IMG/VR virus record: IMGVR_UViG_3300034418_005372
Location: 1-48,309 of that record
Direction: 5' to 3' (one strand)
DNA: 48,309 bases
Origin: a virus
Shown: piece by piece, positions 32,801-39,253 of the stretch
How the letters are laid out: each line of letters opens with the position of its first letter
Position numbering within the stretch: the stretch's first letter is position 1
Translations under genes and position numbers: made by a program
The notes under the pieces: model-generated
What the model was told of the DNA's origin: nothing
The model's input: only the letters and a program-made list of their open reading frames with translations
Databases searched by the model: none

Positions 32801-33942
32801 CATTTAATTGGTCTGATTTATTTAATATTGAAGAATCAATGGGAGGTAAACATATGAGTCCTGCACAAGGTGTATTAGACGCAATGCATCAATATGGTGA
32901 TTTAGCAAGTAACTATTTAACAAGACAAAGTTTAAAAGGTAATAAAGAAGCTGAAGTTAAAACTAAATCTTTGTTTGAATTAGGTAATGAAGAAATTACT
33001 GATGGTCAAGAGTCTGTATTAACAGAACCGTTAAAATTTAGTGAAGACTTTGAAATAAAAGATAAACATTTTAATCCATTAGGTAGAAGGGTGTATAGAC
33101 AAGAATATTTAGATTTGAATAATTTAAAGTTTGGTTATAGAAATAGAGGTAATTTTAATCCAATAAATACTCAAACTGGAGCTATAACAAGCTTTCATCC
33201 TTTTGAAAAAAAGAATAATTATTTAAAAAGATTTAAATCAGTTTCAGATAATGCAACGTTTATAGGAATTAATCCAAACGGTGAATTTAAATCAGGTTCA
33301 ATTTCTGATTTTGACTCAAATGATTTTATTACAAGAACTGTATCCAATGTGATAGATGACTTTTTATTAAATAATGATGGAACTGTAAAATTAGATAAAC
33401 GTAATAAAAGCAATCCTAATGATCTGGTTCCTGTTGTAAAAGTTATTGAAAATGGTAAAGAAAAGTTAGGTAGTTTAAATTTACTCGCTAAAGATAAAAA
33501 AGATGCTATAAATGAGTATGGTCCAATACAAGGAGGTAGAGTAATTTTAAAAGGTGCTGATGGTTCTCATGTATTTGTTTCAGGTTCTATACAAAATGTA
33601 TATGAAGCTTTTAAGGAAATGAGAGAAAGAACTAATAAGCCTGTTACAATTATTACTTTAGATAACGGTGCTTATAATATGGGTATTAGAACTAAAGATA
33701 ATAGACTTACAACACAAGATTTACAAGCATACGATAAACAACATGTTGGTGGAGGTAACTTTTTATATTTAATGCCGAATGATAATCAATCTTTTTACCC
33801 GCAAAATGATTTTGATTATAATAAATTGATACCTCAGTCTGAAAAGTTTAAAACAGGTGGTGAATATTTTGATGCTGAGTTAACACCAGAAGAAATCAAC
33901 TGGTATCTTAGTCAAGGATATAAATTAGATATCTTGGAATAA
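26869..33942 (+). CDS. Giant multi-domain cargo protein (ART-like, zincin)
   Basis: This 2357-residue protein is probably stored in the virion and ejected. Residues 1-95 show the crAss cargo signature (DVNNPFNIIPSGDITM, MYPGNDYKFPG). Residues 97-127 hold the first copy of a helical Gly-Gly module. Residues 182-297 are Asn/Gly/Tyr repeats resembling outer-membrane beta-hairpins. Residues about 690-825 look like an ADP-ribosyltransferase: YHGS (H695), GGFYT (Y741), TEYIPL (E805). A second module copy lies at 1097-1130. Residues 1595-1675 have a zincin motif HEGTH (1600-1604) and a possible third ligand in AEPTEMHAR (E1663 or E1666). Residues 1865-1968 carry three KYNNPNLYE repeats. The conserved C-terminal domain includes LDNGAYNMGIR and GGGNFLYLM, and the last 31 residues are a third module copy. 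Enzyme roles are inference. Confidence 0.7.
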   Translation: MKGEFKYTRREGLPGGANEMKQFAQGKFSIDGYKRFSPDVNNPFNIIPSGDITMKDVDFPVHGVDNLGNSQIMYPGNDYKFPGSTVFETPLHDLDDYEEAELTDEQIAELRAQGIKVEEVDKFPDGGPVNTYKWGDVNEEAFTGAAGLNSKKFDLDVYGSYPLNVRERQHQREQGVRLPGDYEANASYRFNPKFNINAGASYNYGHPSYNVNTRYNTGPFNINAGASFNRGQLASYNLGLGYNKGPFNINAGAAYNYGQPSYNLGLGYNNDKVNFNADVNFQNGNPYYNAGVNFLFQDGGEKKISFEEWYKTVPESKNDTIHYDLRRAYELAPQEELDAFVNSDAHLRSVYKQADGIYEFVKRKDHPTVQKEIEWFNSPDAAEFRENYELDDSGDYYRYIPKQQTGGEEKELPKAQSLGEVKSDLFGPKPSLTPFTGRDLEYERQYVKDNFGNPNREVANKVFAYMKLIEEADAKDAQRKEEAYLKKSVPVSDKTKVETGIIKLPSPQEKIAADQRAKAKKEEQEQFEKEVWQDYSKMSTAEKVFDRAQAFMVDPYGMTARFLTGDQAYIPGMGRGLLNHDNPFYDNYLRAVGYTPGQIEPYDIGHIVNPMYWGTSIGNNIRKGNYGTAALESALTFAPFLPKGTVSIGNVARGTRMLGDDFTRAGKYLTEGPLRNAYKLNSEALKEAPLNTLYHGSNNPNLQFDDIIFTDVNPNVGARPGQFKQRALASGDPLELPGGFYTNDLSTPKFMGNFDYRYSMNIPADAKVFKWTSGISDNISVKKLQELKNKGYDIIEGKNVLGQTEYIPLNKDIISNWKKFEAGAPELEAARNIRFKTETPHWWKGYPKQLSGSSQIEKQFGLSIDELNTKGIVKKLKDVEKNVDLGIGKYDHTNLIEYENGLQLHTYSKPGSKVDDVILVFDPKTNENIAYMRKYLKGDFPPKGGVWEDLPTNEWHIKADMPTVNKDLVKFANKELEKIVQVKPIKYESNTISTDGLRYWNQQQKHGYSAIDDFTTPSVSAAGKDDLFKNLKYSNDDNAFEAVKFATKEDAIEGAARLENLMKNQGLDYKVIINNDNTLKIDLPKLQRAYYKGGPVFQDGGEYIEAKLSLEEIKELKKHGYHIEEYQDGGEEKDPDPVTMQEVTTTPLSRFYGEYDTQNPYTDFFRSKKDKYLSRGDMGLQKLFNINERNFPEAEINRIYDEYQYNRNNYAIEQFAKENNIDLTDRESIMNNPANAKVLSKAMANSKYGKYLQPSLWARTKAGAVSAANALLDGPQGIYGPTFTPDIKGLTTAEEYEYYYPNSTLQKVGNVADVLSFVDILGVPLMNQLTDNRDYAENPSTLGEIASGTLNARTSPMAASVPSLALAPAGILGAPDAISLGLKGLGKVGKVADDAVELLANNFTKQLPGSPNILNNPFIESRNSLSNATSGTSSFLSELLGELTQGSLNRKKIEEGNQWLQEWINHPSTQWKIHNDLNKVRKQYSDFYPKNSSALTGANELADLIEIQSRIFNPNSKEYSLLKQFKDNLDLYTKVLGFNRNKFIKPMHVGNWGVSYQHRFHPERRQEFLDDPTKIPDRYGSYISRTPNMSPEDRVSTTIHEGTHDWISEEAFKLPGGMQDLSLKYTDPEIKKDYFQYRKLRDFGEDPDIVMGKEKAYQAYLAEPTEMHARIMELRHHLGIKPDDVIDDDYVKKVVEYIKSGNSPIDGEGFLRVLGKDNETQAKGLKELFNGFWAAAPITIGVGAGLMDNKKIGGETELTKYQTKGEVKNRKAEWERYEKELSMPKIVAKSKYLQELLAAKQEWEKAQTNKVESSYMPIEARMNKLDPRNNPFIQSSLPDAEYYKPERKVIDRYIPEDVTQGNNAGKYNNPNLYENVIKDNYIPENYNFNQPNNAGKYNNPDLYENAAEEKTQPIEKVQADASNINLQDYTALLNPLNNPILKAALNVDPSYYAPKKVSKYNNPNLYEDPQLHKVSDDSFNWSDLFNIEESMGGKHMSPAQGVLDAMHQYGDLASNYLTRQSLKGNKEAEVKTKSLFELGNEEITDGQESVLTEPLKFSEDFEIKDKHFNPLGRRVYRQEYLDLNNLKFGYRNRGNFNPINTQTGAITSFHPFEKKNNYLKRFKSVSDNATFIGINPNGEFKSGSISDFDSNDFITRTVSNVIDDFLLNNDGTVKLDKRNKSNPNDLVPVVKVIENGKEKLGSLNLLAKDKKDAINEYGPIQGGRVILKGADGSHVFVSGSIQNVYEAFKEMRERTNKPVTIITLDNGAYNMGIRTKDNRLTTQDLQAYDKQHVGGGNFLYLMPNDNQSFYPQNDFDYNKLIPQSEKFKTGGEYFDAELTPEEINWYLSQGYKLDILE
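27412..27759 (+). repeat. Coding repeats, beta-hairpin-like Asn/Gly/Tyr units
   Basis: Units of about 26-27 codons repeat within the cargo gene. CCTTTTAATATAAATGCTGG occurs near 27524 and 27604, and TTTAGGATTAGGTTATAATA near 27580 and 27658. The encoded residues 182-297 alternate between strand-like stretches (FNINAGASYNYG, SYNLGLGYN), nine in all. The repeats are conserved at both DNA and protein level, pointing to recent duplication. Confidence 0.75.
32461..32793 (+). repeat. Coding repeats, GKYNNPNLYE units
   Basis: Three copies of GGTAAATATAATAATCC-type sequence encode G/S-KYNNP(N/D)LYE(N/D) at residues 1865, 1895 and 1958 of the cargo protein. The first two are 30 codons apart, and the third follows a related LNPLNNP segment that echoes LDPRNNPF near residue 1824. 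They are Pro/Asn-rich and probably disordered linkers or short binding motifs. Confidence 0.7.
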
Positions 33943-33999
33943 ACTTTTTATATTTACAATTATTTACTCAAAATTTACTATATTTAATTATAACATGTT

Positions 34000-36474
34000 A
34001 TGATGAAAAAGAAAGTAAGAATATATAAGAAACCATGTATGAAATGTGGTGGACAAACTCATATGAAAGAAGGAGGTCAGTTTGAACCTCATATGATGTA
34101 TAATCCTGAAACAGGTCAAGGTTTCCCTGCTGAATCAATGGAGGATCATTTAAGTATGAAAGAACAAGGCTTCTTACATAAAGAAGAGATGCCTAAAAAA
34201 CAATTTGGTGGTAATCAATTTTCTAAAAGACTTGCTAAAGAATTAAAATCTACTTATAAACCTTTTTCATCTACGGCTCCTCAAAATCAAAATACTGATG
34301 AAGTTGTAGGAGAACGTAAAAACATGTTTGTATCCAAACTTTCTAATAATGCTATGGTAAGCATGGCTGAACAAGAAAGACAAAATATGATTCAAGAACA
34401 ATCTCAAAATCCTTTTATGAAAATGGGAGGATCACCTTTCTACAATATGGGAGGTAATTATATGTCAGATCAATTTGGCGGACAATATACACAAGACATG
34501 TATATGCCTATGATGGAAAATGGTGGAGATACAGAAAATACACAAAACCCAGAAGTAGATCCTATAGAAGAAGCTTTAAAAGATCCTTATGCTTTTGATA
34601 GTTTATTTTACAAATATTTTGGTACAGATTATTCAACATATGAAAAATCTAAAAAAACTATTAAAGGTTTTGGTGACGTTAAAAACTTTGTAAGTTTTGT
34701 TGAATCAGGACCTATGCAGAAAAAAGCAGCTACTATGTTCTTAGGAGCTTTATTATCTAATAATCCTAAATTCTCTTATGATATTGGTAATCAATTAGAC
34801 AATTTAGATGTAAGTACATGGTACTCATTAGATGTTTTACCATGGTCTAATGAAGATAAGTTAGAGGATATGGCTGCCATTGCAAGAGAAGAAGCTAGAG
34901 GTAAAGTTTATGATGAAGCTCAAACAAAAATGAAAGAGTTTGATCAGAAGTTTGATGATGAATTGTATTTAGAGTTAAAAACAACTTTAAATGAAAAGTT
35001 TAATACTGCAACAGGAAAAGATGCTAAACGTTATGAAAAACAATTAAACAATCTAGAACGTATTAAAGGAGTTATTCAACAACATAAAAAAGATCCTAAC
35101 AGTATTATTAATTATCATTTACCTAATCAAATTGATTGGGATCCATCTAATTGGGGAGAAGCATATGGTGATTTTATTGATATGTATGATGCTGAATTTG
35201 GAACTGATAAAAATCCAACACCTTTAACTGATCAATATCAAGTAATTTCATATGCTGGTATTGCAAGTGATATACGTAACAAAATTACTGGAATTAGTCC
35301 TAATGCACCAGGTGTAAAAACAGCTTGGACTAAACAAAATTTTATCAACGATGATATTGTATTTAATAAAAGCGGTGTAGATAATTATCTTGAAAGAGGT
35401 GAACTTTTAGAACCGGTAGAAATTACAGACGAATCTGAAGGTGATAATGATGAAGATGCTTTATTGGAAGAAGCATTAAAAAATCAAACTCCTCCTGCTG
35501 AAGCACAAACACCTGTTCAACCAAAAGTAGTTGTACCAAAACCTAAAAAACAACAACCAGTACAGAATACACAACCTACTATATATGAAGGTCAAGGTAA
35601 AAAAGGTTTATCTGAAAGAGCAAAAAAATTATTGTTGATGAAAAGTCAACAAAACAAGTATGGAGGTAATATTAATACTTATGAACACGGTGGTCAACAT
35701 GAAAATTATATGAATGTTCCAGGAGATGCTTTTAGTAACATTTATAGTAATGATGAGTTAAGAGAAAAACTTAATAATAGATTTTTGCAAGCAAATCCTC
35801 AAAACATTCAAGACATTCAAGCTGAAGAACAACCAGAAATGTTTCCTGCTTTTAAAGATTTAAAATGGTATGATAAACAAACTACCGGATTTGACAAGTA
35901 TGCTACTAAAGGTGAGGTAGGTCCAATCCCAACAGGTATTGGTCCTTATTTTAATAAAATTGGAAACATGTTTGAAAATGTTGCTCAACCTTTTAGAAAA
36001 GCCGGTTGGCATATGAAAGAAGCAATGTATAATCCTAATGCTGATTTTGGATATAGTAGAGAAGATGGTATGCAAGTGCGTATGAACAAAGACGGTGAAG
36101 AAAAGTTTGATGTATTAGGTTCTTACGGAAATGCATTAAGAATGAATCCTTTCATGACAATTGGTGCTACTATAGGTAATATAGGACAAGTTGCAGGTGA
36201 CGTAGCTTTAAATATGAAAAGAATGAATGAAGATAGAAGATTTCAAGATTTTGTTCAACGTAAAACTATGGCAGATCAATCTTTTAGTCCTGTTGATAAT
36301 GAGTTAAAAAGAGGTAACTGGACAGTTAATCAAGGATATTTTAATCCTGATTTAACTACTATGCAACCTTGGTTTACAGGTCAAGCTAAATATGGCGGTG
36401 ACATAGTTAATATGAGTGATGAAGAAATAAAAAGATTTTTAAGAGCAGGTGGTCAAATTGAATACCTAGATTAA
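34000..36474 (+). CDS. Cargo protein with CxxC head and Gly-Gly motifs
   Basis: The protein has 824 residues. Residues 1-170 are low in structure, with a CMKC pair at 13-16, many His and Met, and repeated Gly-Gly motifs (KEGGQF, KQFGGNQF, KMGGSPFYNMGGNY, DQFGGQY). Residues about 185-450 are a helical domain that I do not recognise. An acidic and Pro/Gln-rich linker follows (EITDESEGDNDEDALLEEAL, then PPAEAQTPVQP). The final 28 residues (797-824) match the helical module seen in the preceding gene (YGGDIVNMSDEEIKRFLRAG, then GQIEYLD). It is one of a series of crAss cargo genes downstream of the muzzle. A second ATG lies one codon after the first. Head-stored and ejected is inferred from family and context. 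Confidence 0.6.
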   Translation: MMKKKVRIYKKPCMKCGGQTHMKEGGQFEPHMMYNPETGQGFPAESMEDHLSMKEQGFLHKEEMPKKQFGGNQFSKRLAKELKSTYKPFSSTAPQNQNTDEVVGERKNMFVSKLSNNAMVSMAEQERQNMIQEQSQNPFMKMGGSPFYNMGGNYMSDQFGGQYTQDMYMPMMENGGDTENTQNPEVDPIEEALKDPYAFDSLFYKYFGTDYSTYEKSKKTIKGFGDVKNFVSFVESGPMQKKAATMFLGALLSNNPKFSYDIGNQLDNLDVSTWYSLDVLPWSNEDKLEDMAAIAREEARGKVYDEAQTKMKEFDQKFDDELYLELKTTLNEKFNTATGKDAKRYEKQLNNLERIKGVIQQHKKDPNSIINYHLPNQIDWDPSNWGEAYGDFIDMYDAEFGTDKNPTPLTDQYQVISYAGIASDIRNKITGISPNAPGVKTAWTKQNFINDDIVFNKSGVDNYLERGELLEPVEITDESEGDNDEDALLEEALKNQTPPAEAQTPVQPKVVVPKPKKQQPVQNTQPTIYEGQGKKGLSERAKKLLLMKSQQNKYGGNINTYEHGGQHENYMNVPGDAFSNIYSNDELREKLNNRFLQANPQNIQDIQAEEQPEMFPAFKDLKWYDKQTTGFDKYATKGEVGPIPTGIGPYFNKIGNMFENVAQPFRKAGWHMKEAMYNPNADFGYSREDGMQVRMNKDGEEKFDVLGSYGNALRMNPFMTIGATIGNIGQVAGDVALNMKRMNEDRRFQDFVQRKTMADQSFSPVDNELKRGNWTVNQGYFNPDLTTMQPWFTGQAKYGGDIVNMSDEEIKRFLRAGGQIEYLD

Positions 36475-36484
36475 TTATAGCATT

Positions 36485-39196
36485 ATGAGAAAAGTAAAGA
36501 TATTAAAACATCCTGAGATGAAAAATGGAGGTGCAACACAAATGTTTGGCGCACAAACTCCTCCTGTTGATAGAACAGTAAGTCCTGGTCCAGGATCATA
36601 TCACGGTGGTAATGATCCAGAAATTAAATTAAATCGTACTTTAAAACCTACTACTAAAGAAAATGCAACTTTAGAAGCTGAAGTAGGTGAAACTATTGTT
36701 ACTAATTTATCTGGTGATGGTATACCTGAATTTTATAATATAAGTGGTAAAAGACATTACAAAGGTGGTACATATTTAAATGTCCCTGAAAATTCATTTA
36801 TATTTTCAAGAGACAAATCTATGAAGATAGATGATCCTGAATTATTAAAAATGTTTGGTAAGTCTGGTAATAAAAAAAGTTATACTCCTGCTGAGTTATC
36901 TAAATCTTATGACTTAAACAAGTATAAAGAAATTCTTGCAGATCCTTCTTCTACAAAGAGAGAAAGAGATACTGCTGAACAAATGATTAAAAACTATAAT
37001 TTAAAGCTAGGAGCATTAGCTTTAGTACAAGAATCAATTAAAGGATTTGATGGAGGTATTCCTAAAATAGCAATGCCTTATCTAGAATCTGTAGGAATAG
37101 ACCCAACTCAATTTGTTAATCCTGAAATGGGACCAACACCTGAGCAAATGCAAACTGCTATGTACGGTAAAGAAATAAAATCTAAAAATCCTTTTGTTAA
37201 AGCACCAATGTTTAAGAAAGGTGGTGAACTTACTAAGTATCAAACTGAAGGTGATGTTAAAAAAGGCGATTCTGGTGATGCTGAAAAAGAAAAAAAGATA
37301 AAAGCTGGTGTAAATAAAGCTGTTAAAAAAGGTAGAAAAATCACAGTTTATAAAAACTCAAAAGGTAAAAATCAGTATTTTGATCATAGAGGTATGATGA
37401 TTAGTCCTGCTACTTTTAATGATGATGACATTTTTGTAGATAGCAAAGGTAATCCAGTACATAGAGATGGTTCAAAAAAAGGAACTGAATATATTGATTT
37501 AGGTCAAGGAGAATACATTGAAAAAGCTAAATATGATCAGTGGGTTAAAGATGGTGCTGATTCAGATAAGATGGATGATTATTTTGAATTGGTAAGTCCT
37601 GAAGTAGGAGGTGATGTTTTTACTATGACTGATGGTAGTTTATCAACTAGACCAAAAATCATAACTAAAAAAGATAGAGCAAGTGCTTTTGAAGGTGATG
37701 TTTCTAAATATTTACCAGAAGGTGAGCTTACAGATGAATATGCTGATGCGTATGCTAATTTAGCACAAAGATTAGAAAATGATCAACAGTTAAGAGATCA
37801 GATATTTGAACAGTATAAGCAAAATATAAAAAAGGCTACTCCTAATGCAAAAGGTAATATACAAGAAGCTGAAGGATTAAGTCAAGAAGAAGTTATTAAT
37901 AGATTTTTAAATGCACAAAAGCATTTTTTAATAATTCAACAAAAAGGTTTAGGTTATAAACCTGAAGATGGAGATACTTGGCAAAAAAATATACAAGGTC
38001 AACCAGGTTTTCAACATCCTAAAGCATATCTTGATGCAGCTGATAAAGCAGGATTACCTCCCTTATCAAATACTGATGCATTAGTATTTCAGACATTTGT
38101 AAACTCAGCAAATGATTTAATAAAAAATGGTGTAGATATACCTGGTTTTGTAACTAGTGCTACAGGATATCAAGGTGAGTTTTCATATGAAGATGGTGTT
38201 GTAGGTGGGATGACATCTCAACAAGGTGCAAATGCAGCAGAAGCAAAATATAAATATCAACTTGATGATATACAAGATCCTCAAATAGAAGACTATCAAG
38301 ATGTAGTTGATGAAGGTCAACCTAATATTGCACCACAAGGTGATTTACCTTGGCATACTCAAGATTTAATAAACTTATATGGTGCTCAACAAGATTTAGC
38401 AAGTATTAAAAAATACAGACCTTTTAGACCAGCATTACAATTTGATACTCCAGAATTTGCAGGTGTAGATTTTAGAGGAGCTGCCTCTAGACTTTCATCT
38501 GGTGTTTCAGGAGCTGCAGAACAACTAGGACAATTTGCAGGTCCTCAAGCTTATAATGCTAGAATGGCTGACATATTTGCTAAGAACGCTCAAGGTGTTG
38601 GTGATTTACGTCAACAAGAATATACAACTAATCAAGGTTTGTTAGATCAGTTTAATACTAATGTTGCTCAAATGAGTAATCAAAATGCTATATTGCAATC
38701 TAATTTAGATAAAAGATTCTATGATGAAAATGCAACAGCAAATCAACAGTTTGATAATGCTAGAAGAATGGCTAAAGCTAATTTAAGACAAGCATTTAAT
38801 CAAGGAATAACTAATGTTGATAAAACAAAATTGTATAATGAAATGTATGATGATTATGATATAATACCAGGTGGGTCTACACTTAGTTCTATTAACACTC
38901 GTAGAAATCAAAATCCTTCAAATATAACTGCAGATAATACATCTAGTACATATAATCAATTTGATACATATGCTGGTAACATTAGAAAATCACTTCCTAA
39001 TGCTACTGATGATGCTATATTAAACAGTTATTATAAAGATCAACAATTTAAAAATAAAAAGAACTCAAGTAATCCCGTAGTTTATCCTAATTATAATTAT
39101 AATGTTGGTCCTCAATATTATGATCCAAGATATATGACAGGATATAATCAAAATCCATACGGAAATTCTTATGATCCTTATGGTTATTATGATTAA
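36485..39196 (+). CDS. Conserved crAss cargo/internal virion protein
   Basis: This 903-residue protein starts with a short basic lead and a conserved domain at about residues 58-125 (ENATLEAEVGETIVTNLSGD, IPEFYNISGKRHYKGGTYLN, PENSFIFSRDKSMKIDDPEL) that I recognise from crAss virion proteins, followed by a helical part (AEQMIKNYNLKLGALALVQE). Residues about 245-265 contain FKKGGELTKYQTEGDVKKG, linking it to the Gly-Gly motifs of its neighbours. The middle is helical and the region 650-800 is Gln/Asn/Ala-rich with long amphipathic helices. The C-terminus is Tyr/Asn/Pro-rich and disordered (YNYNVGPQYYDPRYMTGYNQ). No enzyme motif is visible. It lies 10 bases after the previous gene. Internal virion location follows the family assignment. 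Confidence 0.7.
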   Translation: MRKVKILKHPEMKNGGATQMFGAQTPPVDRTVSPGPGSYHGGNDPEIKLNRTLKPTTKENATLEAEVGETIVTNLSGDGIPEFYNISGKRHYKGGTYLNVPENSFIFSRDKSMKIDDPELLKMFGKSGNKKSYTPAELSKSYDLNKYKEILADPSSTKRERDTAEQMIKNYNLKLGALALVQESIKGFDGGIPKIAMPYLESVGIDPTQFVNPEMGPTPEQMQTAMYGKEIKSKNPFVKAPMFKKGGELTKYQTEGDVKKGDSGDAEKEKKIKAGVNKAVKKGRKITVYKNSKGKNQYFDHRGMMISPATFNDDDIFVDSKGNPVHRDGSKKGTEYIDLGQGEYIEKAKYDQWVKDGADSDKMDDYFELVSPEVGGDVFTMTDGSLSTRPKIITKKDRASAFEGDVSKYLPEGELTDEYADAYANLAQRLENDQQLRDQIFEQYKQNIKKATPNAKGNIQEAEGLSQEEVINRFLNAQKHFLIIQQKGLGYKPEDGDTWQKNIQGQPGFQHPKAYLDAADKAGLPPLSNTDALVFQTFVNSANDLIKNGVDIPGFVTSATGYQGEFSYEDGVVGGMTSQQGANAAEAKYKYQLDDIQDPQIEDYQDVVDEGQPNIAPQGDLPWHTQDLINLYGAQQDLASIKKYRPFRPALQFDTPEFAGVDFRGAASRLSSGVSGAAEQLGQFAGPQAYNARMADIFAKNAQGVGDLRQQEYTTNQGLLDQFNTNVAQMSNQNAILQSNLDKRFYDENATANQQFDNARRMAKANLRQAFNQGITNVDKTKLYNEMYDDYDIIPGGSTLSSINTRRNQNPSNITADNTSSTYNQFDTYAGNIRKSLPNATDDAILNSYYKDQQFKNKKNSSNPVVYPNYNYNVGPQYYDPRYMTGYNQNPYGNSYDPYGYYD

Positions 39197-39219
39197 TAAA
39201 CTTATGAGGTTTGATAAAC

Positions 39220-39229
39220 TTATATTATT
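39220..39229 (+). promoter_or_regulatory. Promoter-like motif (copy 7, one mismatch)
   Basis: TTATATTATT lies 24 bases before the ATG at 39254, in a 57-base gap between two cargo genes. It has one mismatch to the recurring element and no TTGTA at the usual distance; TTTG is nearer, at 39210. It is weaker than the other copies. Confidence 0.3.
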
Positions 39230-39253
39230 TTTATAGTGTAATAAATATAAAAC

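Noticed and set aside
33943-33999. Eighth copy of the promoter-like motif (TACTATATTTAATTATAA)
   Set aside because: It departs from the consensus by an inserted TTAA stretch and is no better than expected in such AT-rich DNA.
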